NCBI GenBank assembly: GCA_958295465.1
Contig: OY282353.1
Span: 1,178,001 to 1,242,000 of the forward strand
Origin: an uncultured Gammaproteobacteria bacterium
GTDB lineage: Bacteria > Pseudomonadota > Gammaproteobacteria > HK1
Length of the DNA stretch: 64,000 nt
Direction of reading: 5' to 3'
Shown here: positions 8,192 to 15,680 of the stretch, piece after piece
Position numbering within the stretch: the first letter of the stretch is position 1
Layout: every line of letters begins with the position of its first letter
Notes under the pieces: model-generated
Database searches by the model: none
What the model was told of the DNA's origin: nothing
Seen by the model: only the letters and a program-made list of their open reading frames with translations
Program-made: the position numbers and the translations under genes

Positions 8192-9769
8192 GAGTCTGCG
8201 CCGCAGAAAGATAGTTCAAGACACGCGAGCGGATGGACGGGCCGGAATCGATGCGAGGATGGGCACGAGCACCGGGGCACCGGAGTGCGCAATAGCGCAC
8301 AGGGCACTCGAGAGGGTCCGAGGCGTCCGGCAAGACGCCCGATGGGAGTGATTCTGGCCATGTCCCACTGGCGAGCCGGCGCCCTTACACTGCCAGAAGC
8401 GGTTGCAGGCGCTTGATGTTCAGCGCCAGACACACCAAGTCCCATTCCCCTCGCGCCTTGTTCAGGCCCCGCACGCTGAATCGCCGGAATCCAAGGACTT
8501 CCTTGATCCAGCCATTGGGCGCTTCGGACAGCCATTTGCGTTGCGCGTACCGCTCCCGCCCCGCTGGTGTCGCCAGCTTCTCGACCATGCGATGCGTCGC
8601 CGGGTGCGTGTGCGCGTCCCGGTTCACCGTCTTCTTCCCCTCGCGCCCCGGCGCCACGTATCCGTCGATGCCTCGCGCTTCGAGCTCCGACAAGTCCCGC
8701 TCATTGCAGTAGCCGGCGTCGGCGAGCACCGTCTCGGGCTGCGCGTCGAAGGTCTCCTCCACCTCATCGAGCAGCCCCACCATCTCGCCCTGGTCGCTCG
8801 CGTTCGATGTCAACTCCGTCGCGACAATCAACTGATGCTCGCCATCGACCGCCACCTGCGCGTTGTAGCATTGCTGGAAGCCCTCGGCGCTGGTCTTCAT
8901 GATGGCGCTGTCGGGGTCGGTGAAGTTGCTCTGCGCCTTCTCATCAGGCTCCCCGTATGCGCGTTTGTATGGCTGCCCGCCCTTGGGATGGCGCTCCCAC
9001 TCCGGGCGGCGCCCGCGCGCATCATCCGCCTCGCGTTGCGCCGCCTCCAACCGCGCCTTCGCCGCAACAATCGCCGCCAACCGGTCCTCGCGACGGCGCA
9101 ACTCCTCGGGCAACTCGTCTCCACGCAACGACTCGCCAAAGCGCGCGTCCTCCTCCGCATCGGTCTCCCGTGCCCTGTTCAACAACGCTTCGATTTCCCC
9201 CTCCAGCCGACGCTCCTCCTCGCGCATCCGCCCGTAACTCATCGCCTTGCGCTTGCTCGCGTTTGCCCGCACCTTCGTCCCATCTATCGACAGCTTCCCG
9301 AAGCTCGCCAATCCCATCTCGCGCGCCACACGCACCACCTCCACGAACAGCCCCTTGAACTCCTCCAAGTGCCGGCGGCGAAACTCGCACAGCGTGCGGT
9401 GGCTCGGAAAGTTCCCCGCCCCCAACACACGAAACGCCACGTCCTCCTCCAGCTTCCTCGCCATCCCCCGCGACGAAAACACCCCCGTCGCATACCCGTA
9501 CACCAGCACCTTCACCATCATCCGAGGCTCATACGGGGCGTTGCGACGACCGTCGCCTTCATATGGCGCGTAAAACGCCGTCAAGTCCAGCCCGTCCACC
9601 AAGTCGCTCACGTGATGCGCAAAGTGCCCTTCCGGGAGCCAATCGCGCACATCCGGCGCCAGCAGCAACATCTGGTCCGGCTCATAGGGGCGAAATGTCG
9701 TCGGCATCGGACTCTCTCCCTCGGCTCCTGTCCGCCTATTGTCGCATCGTTTCCTACGGCGCAGACTCC
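8192..9769 (-). mobile_element. IS1182-family insertion sequence, copy 2
   Basis: This second element has the same orientation and starts at the shared CTAG (8188-8191). Its left end has the same GAGTCTGCGCCGCAG repeat. Its right end (ACGGCGCAGACTCC, about 9756-9769) has two differences from copy 1. A further CTAG lies at 9770-9773, where it overlaps the first bases of the following inverted-repeat element. The divergence between the copies argues against a very recent duplication. Confidence 0.85.
8385..9707 (-). CDS. IS1182-family transposase, copy 2
   Basis: This intact 440-residue DDE transposase is the same length as copy 1 and has the same motifs (LSIDGTKVRAN, LADAGYCNE, RKWLSEAPNGWIKE). 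Differences from copy 1 are scattered, for example VRVAREMGLAS against VCLAREVGLLS and a different C-terminal residue. No frameshift is seen, so both copies could in principle make active transposase. Confidence 0.9.
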   Translation of the reverse strand: MPTTFRPYEPDQMLLLAPDVRDWLPEGHFAHHVSDLVDGLDLTAFYAPYEGDGRRNAPYEPRMMVKVLVYGYATGVFSSRGMARKLEEDVAFRVLGAGNFPSHRTLCEFRRRHLEEFKGLFVEVVRVAREMGLASFGKLSIDGTKVRANASKRKAMSYGRMREEERRLEGEIEALLNRARETDAEEDARFGESLRGDELPEELRRREDRLAAIVAAKARLEAAQREADDARGRRPEWERHPKGGQPYKRAYGEPDEKAQSNFTDPDSAIMKTSAEGFQQCYNAQVAVDGEHQLIVATELTSNASDQGEMVGLLDEVEETFDAQPETVLADAGYCNERDLSELEARGIDGYVAPGREGKKTVNRDAHTHPATHRMVEKLATPAGRERYAQRKWLSEAPNGWIKEVLGFRRFSVRGLNKARGEWDLVCLALNIKRLQPLLAV

Positions 9770-9770
9770 C

Positions 9771-9923
9771 TAGGGCGTGTTCACACTGATTGCGCGAAGG
9801 AATGCATCAAGTGGCGCTGGCCGCCCGTTTTGCCACGTGAAGCACCGGGAGAATACACGCTGATCGTGATGGGTAGAAATCTTTTCAAATAGATTCAAAA
9901 GGTTATAGTGTGAACACGCCCTA
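9771..9923. mobile_element. MITE-like element with perfect 17-bp terminal inverted repeats
   Basis: TAGGGCGTGTTCACACT at 9771-9787 is exactly repeated in inverted form at 9907-9923. The 153-bp element has no reading frame of note, and its centre is AT-richer than its surroundings. A TA dinucleotide at each end is consistent with TA target duplication, as made by IS630/Tc1-type transposases. That assignment is inference. Without the two IS copies, the TAG of its left end would be the agmatinase stop codon. Confidence 0.75.
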
Positions 9924-10175
9924 CTTCGAGGGTTGAGCCACCGCGACAGGTGGCGGTGCGGGCCGGCGACTTCGAGGGTTGAGCCACCGCGGCATGCGGC
10001 GGGGCGGGGCCGGCGACTTCGAGGGTTGAGTCACCGCGACATGTGGCGATGCGGGCCGGGTACTTCGAGGGTCGAGCCACCGCGGCATGCGGCGGGGCGG
10101 GGCCGGCGACTTCGAGGGTTGAGTCACCGCGACATGTGGCGATGCGGGCCGGGTACTTCGAGGGTCGAGCCCGGG
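9924..10175. repeat. Array of six alternating 46/47-bp tandem repeats upstream of anmK
   Basis: Units begin CTTCGAGGGTYGAG and start at 9924, 9970, 10017, 10063, 10110 and 10156 (the last is partial). Two unit types alternate: one contains CCGCGGCATGCGGCGGGG, the other CCGCGACATGTGGCGATG. A 93-bp higher-order repeat results. Each unit can fold into a short GC-rich hairpin around the palindromic CATG or its variant. There are no unique spacers. Confidence 0.85.
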
Positions 10176-10207
10176 ATTCGGAGGGATCGCGCGAGGCGGA
10201 CCACGAC

Positions 10208-11314
10208 ATGGCGCTGTTCATCGGCCTGATCTCCGGAACGAGCATGGATGCCGTGGATGCCGCGCTCGTGGCGTTCGAGCGTGACGGCATCACCACCGTC
10301 GCGACCCATTCGGCGTCGATCCCCGGCGATCTGAAGCGCGATCTCCATGCGTTGGCGCAGGACCCGTCGGGCGTCGCGATCCGCTTCTGGAACGCGGACG
10401 CGCGGCTCGGGTCGGTCTTCGCGGACGCCGCGCTGGAGCTCCTCGACGTCGCCGGGATCGGAGCCCGCGAGGTGACGGCGATCGGCAGCCACGGCCAGAC
10501 GGTGTACCACGCACCGGGCGCGACGCCGCCGCTCACGGTGCAGCTCGGCGATCCGAGCATCGTCGCGGAGCGCACCGGCATCACCACGGTGGCGGACTTC
10601 AGGCGGCGCGACATCGCGGCCGGCGGCGAAGGGGCGCCGCTGGCCCCCGCGTTTCACCGGGCCGTGTTCTCCGCCCCCGGGGTCGAGCGTGGCATTCTCA
10701 ACCTGGGGGGCATCGCGAACCTGTCGGTGCTCCCCGCGGACCCGGACCGGCCGCCGCTCGGCTTCGACACCGGCCCCGGGAACACCCTCCTCGATGCCTT
10801 CGTGCGCACCCGGTTCGGCGCGGACATGGATCGCGATGCGGCTCTGGCGAGCGAGGGCGAGGTGATCCCCTCCCTGCTCGCTGCGTTGCTGGCCGAGCCG
10901 TATTTCGGCCGCGAGCCGCCGAAGAGCACCGGGCGGGAGCTGTTCAACGCGGCATGGCTCGATGCCCGCCTCGCCGCCCATGCGGAGGCGGCGGCGCACG
11001 ACGTGCTGCGGACGCTGTGCGAGCTGACGGTGGAGACGACGGTGGCGGCGGCGGAGCGGTTCGCGCCGCGAATCCGTGAGCTCTATCTATGCGGGGGCGG
11101 CGTCCGCAATCCGCTGATCGCCGCGCGGCTCGCGGAGCGGGCGGCGCCGATCGGCGTCGATACCACGGTCAAGCTCGGCATCCATCCGGACTGGGTGGAG
11201 GCCGCCGCGTTCGCCTGGCTCGCGATGCGCACCCTCGCCGGGGAGTCCGGCAACGCGCCTGCCGTCACCGGCGCGGTCCGGGAGGTGGTTCTGGGGGGAA
11301 TCCATCCCGCCTGA
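10208..11314 (+). CDS. anmK: Anhydro-N-acetylmuramic acid kinase
   Basis: The 368-residue product is the usual size for AnmK, which hydrolyses and phosphorylates 1,6-anhydro-MurNAc to MurNAc-6-phosphate during peptidoglycan recycling in the cytoplasm. The ATP-binding fold motifs of the sugar-kinase/Hsp70 superfamily are present: GLISGTSMDAVDAALV at the start, then IGSHGQTVYHAPG, ERGILNLGGIANLSVLP, GFDTGPGNTLLD and LYLCGGGVRNPLI. The ATG at 10208 gives the family N terminus. An upstream in-frame extension would lie entirely inside the 46/47-bp repeats and is rejected. The erpA gene next door (opposite strand) repeats an arrangement known in Pseudomonas. Confidence 0.92.
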   Translation: MALFIGLISGTSMDAVDAALVAFERDGITTVATHSASIPGDLKRDLHALAQDPSGVAIRFWNADARLGSVFADAALELLDVAGIGAREVTAIGSHGQTVYHAPGATPPLTVQLGDPSIVAERTGITTVADFRRRDIAAGGEGAPLAPAFHRAVFSAPGVERGILNLGGIANLSVLPADPDRPPLGFDTGPGNTLLDAFVRTRFGADMDRDAALASEGEVIPSLLAALLAEPYFGREPPKSTGRELFNAAWLDARLAAHAEAAAHDVLRTLCELTVETTVAAAERFAPRIRELYLCGGGVRNPLIAARLAERAAPIGVDTTVKLGIHPDWVEAAAFAWLAMRTLAGESGNAPAVTGAVREVVLGGIHPA

Positions 11315-11755
11315 GCGGAGACTTCATCAACGGGAGCCCGCCGGATCGAAGCCCTTGCACGTATCGACCGGGTCCGGGCCGTGGATTCGATTCCGGGCGG
11401 GACCTGCACCGCCCGCCCCGGCCTTCGTCGATCCGCTTGCATGTAACAACACTGTTTCCCGCCCGCCCACGACGCTGGTCGAGGCACCCGCGATTCCGCG
11501 CAGCGGAATCGCCAGGCGACCGCGCCAGCGGTCGCCGCTCGCCTCAGATCGAGAAGGACATCCCGCGGCCGAACGCGACGCTGGTCGAGGCACCTGCGAT
11601 TCCGCGCAACGGAATCGCCAGGCGACCGCGCCAGCGGTCGCCGCTCGCCTCAGATCGAGAAGGACATCCCGCGGCCGAACGTGACGCTGGTCGGGGCACC
11701 CGCGATTCCGCGCAGCGGAATCGCCAAGCGACCGCGCCAGCGGTCGCCGCTCGCC
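11315..11755. other. Intergenic interval between convergent anmK and erpA
   Basis: Outside the 106-bp repeats, 11315-11470 shows no gene. It contains a stretch (about 11445-11480) resembling the segment before the same hairpin at 25545-25590, which suggests a dispersed intergenic repeat family. Confidence 0.55.
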
Positions 11756-11788
11756 TCAGATCGAGAAGGACATCCCGCAGCCGCAGGT
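11471..11788. repeat. Three tandem 106-bp repeats containing the end of erpA
   Basis: Copies begin at 11471, 11577 and 11683. The third copy contains the true 3' end of erpA (stop at 11756-11758, read on the minus strand). The first two therefore carry extra copies of the last few codons plus downstream DNA. Each unit has two strong hairpins, GATTCCGC-GCR-GCGGAATC and GCGACCGC-GCCA-GCGGTCGC. The second hairpin also occurs alone at 25587-25606. No T-run follows, so these are not classical terminators. Confidence 0.85.
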
Positions 11789-12103
11789 GGTCGCCGCGTT
11801 CGGGTTGCTGATCACGAACCGTGACCCTTGCAGGTCTTCCTTGTAGTCGATCTCCGAGCCCATCAGGTACTGGAAGCTCATCGGGTCCACGAGCAGCTTC
11901 GAACCCTCGCGCTCGATCACGACGTCGTCCTCGCCGGCCGCATCCTCGAAGTTGAATCCGTACTGGAATCCCGAGCATCCACCCCCTTCGATGTAGACGC
12001 GGAGGAGCGGGTCGGTGCGGCCCTGGCGGAGAATGAGCTCACCCGCCTTGCGGGCCGCCTTCTCCGAAAAGACGACCGCGGATGCGAAATCAGGGTCCGA
12101 CAT
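11756..12103 (-). CDS. erpA: A-type iron-sulfur cluster insertion protein ErpA
   Basis: The 115-residue product carries the A-type carrier signature: Cys in [12 protein letters not shown] and the C-terminal CGCG pair in [13 protein letters not shown], together three cysteines that bind a transient Fe-S cluster. The middle [24 protein letters not shown] is characteristic of ErpA rather than IscA. ErpA passes clusters to apo-enzymes such as IspG/IspH. I chose the ATG at 12103 (GAGGC upstream, length matching the family) over a GTG at 12124 in the same frame. The 3' end is copied in the downstream repeats. Confidence 0.93.
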   Translation of the reverse strand: MSDPDFASAVVFSEKAARKAGELILRQGRTDPLLRVYIEGGGCSGFQYGFNFEDAAGEDDVVIEREGSKLLVDPMSFQYLMGSEIDYKEDLQGSRFVISNPNAATTCGCGMSFSI

Positions 12104-12152
12104 GTCACTTGCCTCGCCTGCCACGTTCGTTCCAGCATGGGGCCTGCGGCTC

Positions 12153-12290
12153 CCGGAATCAACTGCCCGGCATCCGGTCCTCTCCCCAAGCGGCGACGCT
12201 CATTCGCGGATCGCGCCAACCCCCGGAATCGCCCCCCCGGCATCCGGTCCTCTCCCCGGCTTCGGCCGGCGGAGCCCGGAATACCGAGCC
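12153..12290. repeat. Direct repeat (period 70 bp) upstream of erpA
   Basis: CCGGAATC at 12153 and at 12223 begins two copies that share the CCCGGCATCCGGTCCTCTCC segment. A weaker third start (CCCGGAATACC) follows near 12276. The interval lies between the erpA start and the left end of the next IS. No gene is visible in it. Confidence 0.65.
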
Positions 12291-12328
12291 CCCGAGCCGC
12301 CGCATCCCGTGCAACCGATTCCGAGACG

Positions 12329-13938
12329 GATCAGTCTTTTCCAATACGAAGATGAGCCTGAAGGGAGAGAGGTAGAAGGAGCGGTAGGCGGAGTTGGGTG
12401 AGTGAATGGAAGGGGGATGTTGAAGGGCACGAAGGACCTGTGCAAGCCCTGAGCGGTCCCCTGCTCGGGTGCTGAGGGGGGGACGATGGGACAGGGGAGG
12501 CGTTGGGGAGAGTGGAGTGGCAACAGAGGGGGCCACCGCCCGGATGAGGCCGGACGGTGGATTGTGCGGGTGGGGTGGAGGGTCAGGCCGCGTCGCGCCA
12601 AGCGCGCCCGATGGTGCGGAACAGGGCGTCGCGGGCATCGTTGAGCGCGTGGGCGGCCTCGAGGTCACTGACGGCGTGGGCGAGGGCGTCGAGTTGGTCG
12701 AAGGTGACGCCGGGGTTGAGGAAGCGCTCGGCGTTGTCGAGGGACTTGAGCTTGTCGTAGGGGGTCATCACGTCGCTGTCGCGGTAGCGCTTCGTGACCC
12801 GCCCCTTGTCGTCGAGTGTGTCGGCGGGGAACAGGCAGGGGCGGTGGGTGTTGAGGAAGGGCGAGAGCACGTGCTGGGTGAACTCGTTGACCACAGGTGC
12901 GAGACGGCGCGGGATGTGGCCGTGGCCGAGGTGCTTGCGCACCACGCTGGCGTTCTTGCTCTCGGCGAGGGCGTTGTCGTTGCAGTGGCGGGGGCGGGAT
13001 TTGGTGAACGTCCCGATGCGCAGCTTGTTGAGCAGGGCGGCGACGCGGTGGTTGATGTACTCGGAACCGTTGTCGGCGTGAATGCCCTGAATCACGAAGG
13101 GAAACGCCTTGATGAGCCCTTCGAGCACCGGCAGCAGGAAGCGCTCGGAGATGGCCTCCACGGTCCCCACGAACTGGAACTGGGTCACCTCATCGACCGC
13201 GTTGATGTGGTAGACGCCCTTGGCGCCGTCCTGGTCGCCCTGGTGCACGGTATCGACGCGCACATAGCCGGGTTGGCCGTCAGGCTGGGGCTTGCGCCGT
13301 TGCCCGATGGTGCGGTGTGTCGCCTGGGTCTTGGCCACCACCGTGCGCCGGCGCCGATACGTCACCGACCGGCGCAGATTGTACAAGTGACCGTTCGACA
13401 GCCCCGCCAAACGCTCGAATCGCTCATCGCCGAACACCGCATACTGACGCCGCATCAGCGCCCGCGTCGCCGGCCCCGACATCTGGCCCAACGCCGCGTC
13501 CACCGCCGCCAGTTGCCGAATGTCGGCCCGCGTGTAGCGCCGCTCGAAGGGGCACGCCGGAGCGCCACCGCGCCGGTCCTCGATGCGCCCGGTCTCGCGA
13601 TGCTGGCCTATCAGCCGGGTCAGTTGCGCCCTCGACAGCCCTGTCACCTTCGCCAAGTAGCGCCTGACCAGCCCCTTGTCGGGCTTGCCCAATCTCTCAT
13701 AGCTCAACCGCACCAGCGTGCGGCGCACGAACTCGTAGACGGACTCCCGGTCGGCTCCCGTGAAGTCCACCGCCTCGCTGCCCTCGACGAAGGCACGCAC
13801 CTGGTCCAGCGTCCGGACCCGTTCGGTCTGTAGCGTCACGATCATCCTCCGATGATCCCAGACCCCGCGCTACAGGCTCACTTCTCGTTGGATTCACACC
13901 CTCCCTTCAGGCTCATCTCTCGTTGGACAAGACTGATC
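12329..13938 (-). mobile_element. Insertion sequence with integrase-type (rve) transposase and about 38-bp inverted ends
   Basis: The ends share an imperfect inverted repeat: GATCAGTCTTTTCCAATACG at 12329 continues into GAAGATGAGCCTGAAGGGAG. The reverse complement of 13901-13938 reads almost the same, including AGATGAGCCTGAAGGGAG. One transposase gene fills the middle. Inside the right end a second degraded copy of the GGCTCA...CTCGTTGGA motif occurs at about 13875-13892. I could not identify a target duplication with certainty. Confidence 0.75.
12583..13845 (-). CDS. DDE integrase-core (rve) transposase, IS481/ISNCY-like
   Basis: The 420-residue product has an N-terminal helix-turn-helix region (about residues 60-130, with LSRAQLTRLIGQHRETG). 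A retroviral-integrase-type catalytic core follows: first Asp in YVRVDTVHQGD, second Asp in GIHADNGSEYIN, Glu in NDNALAESKNASVVR. The C-terminal tail resembles transposases annotated as IS481- or ISNCY-like. The gene is intact and reads opposite to the neighbouring thioredoxin gene. The exact IS family needs comparison with a reference set. Confidence 0.8.
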   Translation of the reverse strand: MIVTLQTERVRTLDQVRAFVEGSEAVDFTGADRESVYEFVRRTLVRLSYERLGKPDKGLVRRYLAKVTGLSRAQLTRLIGQHRETGRIEDRRGGAPACPFERRYTRADIRQLAAVDAALGQMSGPATRALMRRQYAVFGDERFERLAGLSNGHLYNLRRSVTYRRRRTVVAKTQATHRTIGQRRKPQPDGQPGYVRVDTVHQGDQDGAKGVYHINAVDEVTQFQFVGTVEAISERFLLPVLEGLIKAFPFVIQGIHADNGSEYINHRVAALLNKLRIGTFTKSRPRHCNDNALAESKNASVVRKHLGHGHIPRRLAPVVNEFTQHVLSPFLNTHRPCLFPADTLDDKGRVTKRYRDSDVMTPYDKLKSLDNAERFLNPGVTFDQLDALAHAVSDLEAAHALNDARDALFRTIGRAWRDAA

Positions 13939-14252
13939 GCTTCCCGAACGGTTGAAGACGGTATCCTTGCGGGGAAACGACCGGCGCGGGCGTCAGATGC
14001 CGAAGATCCACCATCTTCCGAACCATCCGACCCGACGGAGCCGGAACCGGTCGGCGGCTGTGGATCGGGGAGCGGTGCGTCCAGGGAGCGGTGCGTCCTG
14101 GCGGACGCCCGTTTTTGCCATGTGGCGGACTTCCGGCCCGCTTGCGGGCGAGACGCCCGTGTCCTCCCGGGACACGTCGCCCCCAAGGGGCCGGGGTCAC
14201 GGAACCAGGAACCGGTCGGCGAACGATCCTTCGCCGTCTTGTCGAAGATTTC
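13939..14252. other. Non-coding interval between the IS and the TlpA-like gene
   Basis: No gene is supported. The interval has short internal duplications: GGAGCGGTGCGTCC occurs twice near 14075-14098, and GGAACCGGTCGGCG occurs near 14040 and 14206. It is likely to carry the promoter of the thioredoxin-hemJ-yggX group. Confidence 0.4.
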
Positions 14253-14777
14253 ATGGGTAAGGGACTATCGCTGCGCAGCGGCCGGGCGCGGTGGGCCGTG
14301 GTGCTGCTCGTCGCCGGGGTCCTGCTGGCCGCGCTCGCGTTACGGGACCGGATCGGAGGCGCCCCCGACCGCTTCCCACCCATCTCCATCTCCACCATCG
14401 ACGGCCGGAGCTTCGACTCCGCCACGGTCGAAGGCCGTCCGCTGCTGGTCACGTTCTGGTCGACGACGTGCCTGATCTGCCTGCGCGAGATGCCCGACCT
14501 CGAAGCGCTCTACCGGCGACTCTCCCCCCGCGGCTTCGAGATCATCGCGGTGTCGATGCCCTGGGATCCGCCCGGCGAGGTGGTGCGGCTCGCCCGAACG
14601 CGCGCGCTCCCCTACCCGGTCGCCCTGGACGTGGACGGCGCCATCGCCCGGGCATTCGGCGACGTGTCGGCCACCCCGACCCACTTCCTCGTCGGCCCGA
14701 GCGGCGACGTCGCGTTCCGCCGCACCGGCGCGCTCGACTTCCCCGGGCTCGACCGCCGGCTCCGGTCGATGCTCTGA
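14253..14777 (+). CDS. TlpA/ResA-type membrane-anchored thioredoxin
   Basis: The 174-residue product has an N-terminal membrane anchor (about residues 13-30, rich in Val, Leu and Ala) and a periplasmic AhpC/TSA-Redoxin-like domain. The active site is WSTTCLICLREMPDLEALY, a CLIC version of the CxxC motif, with the cis-Pro region ATPTHFLVG further on. Such proteins reduce disulfides in cytochrome c maturation or related pathways. The ATG at 14253 gives a normal anchor; longer frames upstream have no family similarity. The gene is 18 bp upstream of hemJ in the same direction. Confidence 0.8.
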   Translation: MGKGLSLRSGRARWAVVLLVAGVLLAALALRDRIGGAPDRFPPISISTIDGRSFDSATVEGRPLLVTFWSTTCLICLREMPDLEALYRRLSPRGFEIIAVSMPWDPPGEVVRLARTRALPYPVALDVDGAIARAFGDVSATPTHFLVGPSGDVAFRRTGALDFPGLDRRLRSML

Positions 14778-14795
14778 CGCGGGACGACGGCGCAT

Positions 14796-15236
14796 ATGCT
14801 CTGGGTCAAGGCGTTCCACGTCATCTTCGTCGTGGCCTGGTACGCGGGGCTGCTCTATCTGCCGCGCCTGTTCGTCTACCATGCGCAGACGGACGATACG
14901 ATCGGTGACGAGCGCTTCAAGGTCATGGAACGCAAGCTCTTCATGATCATGACCGCAGGCGGGATCGGGGCGCTCGTCTTCGGCGTATGGCTCGTCGCCG
15001 ACTACGCATGGGCGGCGTTCGCGGCGAGCGGCTGGTTCAAGGTGAAGCTCGTCCTCGCCGGCGCACTTGTCCTTTACCACGCCTGGTGCGGTAAACTCGT
15101 CGCCGATTTCGCCGCGGGCCGCAACCGGCACGGACATCGCTTCTATCGCATCGTCAACGAGGTGCCGGCGTTGATCCTGCTCGCGATGGTCATCCTCGTG
15201 GTGGTCAAGCCTTCCATGGGTGGACTCGATGGCTAG
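14796..15236 (+). CDS. hemJ: Protoporphyrinogen IX oxidase HemJ
   Basis: The 146-residue, four-helix inner-membrane protein matches HemJ, the oxygen-independent oxidase that makes protoporphyrin IX. Family hallmarks are visible: the first helix WVKAFHVIFVVAWYAGLLYLPRLFVYH with its conserved His residues, FKVMERKLF, and the helix KVKLVLAGALVLYHAW. The gene overlaps the next gene, yggX, by 8 bp, so they are probably translated together. It complements hemL at 20 kb in heme synthesis, although they are not in one operon. Confidence 0.88.
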   Translation: MLWVKAFHVIFVVAWYAGLLYLPRLFVYHAQTDDTIGDERFKVMERKLFMIMTAGGIGALVFGVWLVADYAWAAFAASGWFKVKLVLAGALVLYHAWCGKLVADFAAGRNRHGHRFYRIVNEVPALILLAMVILVVVKPSMGGLDG

Positions 15237-15513
15237 AACCGTTCAATGCGTGGTGCTGAAGCGCGAGGCGGAAGGTCTCGACGAGCCGCCGCATCCCGGC
15301 GCCCTGGGCCGGCGGATCTACGAGAACGTCTCGAAGGAAGGCTGGTCCGAGTGGCTGCAGCGCCTGCAGATGATCATCAACGAGAACCAGCTCAGCACCG
15401 CCGATCCGGGCAGCATCGATCTCATCGAGCAGCACATGAAGGGCTTCCTCTTCGGAGAGGGGAACTTCGGAGGACTCCCGGCCGGGTTTCGCACCGGCAG
15501 CGCGAAGAAGTAG
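15229..15513 (+). CDS. yggX: Fe(2+)-trafficking / oxidative-damage protection protein YggX
   Basis: The 94-residue product begins ARTVQCVVLKREAEGLD, with the conserved Cys near position 7. It contains YENVSKEGWSEWLQRLQMIINE and ends MKGFLFGEG, all typical of YggX (about 90 residues). YggX protects Fe-S enzymes from oxidative damage and is linked to iron handling. The ATG at 15229 is chosen because the family N terminus starts there; it overlaps the end of hemJ. Confidence 0.92.
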   Translation: MARTVQCVVLKREAEGLDEPPHPGALGRRIYENVSKEGWSEWLQRLQMIINENQLSTADPGSIDLIEQHMKGFLFGEGNFGGLPAGFRTGSAKK

Positions 15514-15680
15514 TCCGCCGCCGGCTCGCGACATCGCGACGTTGCGGATACCCCGCGCCGGTCGCCGCGCCAGGAAGCAGCCCGCGGTCGGTTCGTGACC
15601 TCGCGACGTTGCGAGCGTCAGCGCCGGTCGCCGCACGAAGAAGCTGCCTCCGGTCAGCTCGCGACTTCGACCGCGAGGGA
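15506..15680. repeat. Three tandem copies of a 67-bp unit between yggX and the ATP-grasp gene
   Basis: Units begin at about 15506, 15573 and 15640. Each reads GAAG(T/C)..., a CCGGC/CGGTC stretch, a CTCGCGAC-like stretch and then GCGACGTTGCG or a relative. The first unit overlaps the yggX stop and the third overlaps the 3' end of the convergent ATP-grasp gene (stop at 15654). Confidence 0.75.

Noticed and set aside
9924..10175. Possible CRISPR array
   Set aside because: The 46/47-bp units are directly adjacent with no unique spacers, and no cas genes are near.
10043..10207. Upstream start for anmK
   Set aside because: The added residues would be encoded entirely by the tandem repeat, and the family N terminus begins at the ATG at 10208.
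11487..11535. Rho-independent terminator between anmK and erpA
   Set aside because: The hairpins are strong but no T-run follows on either strand.
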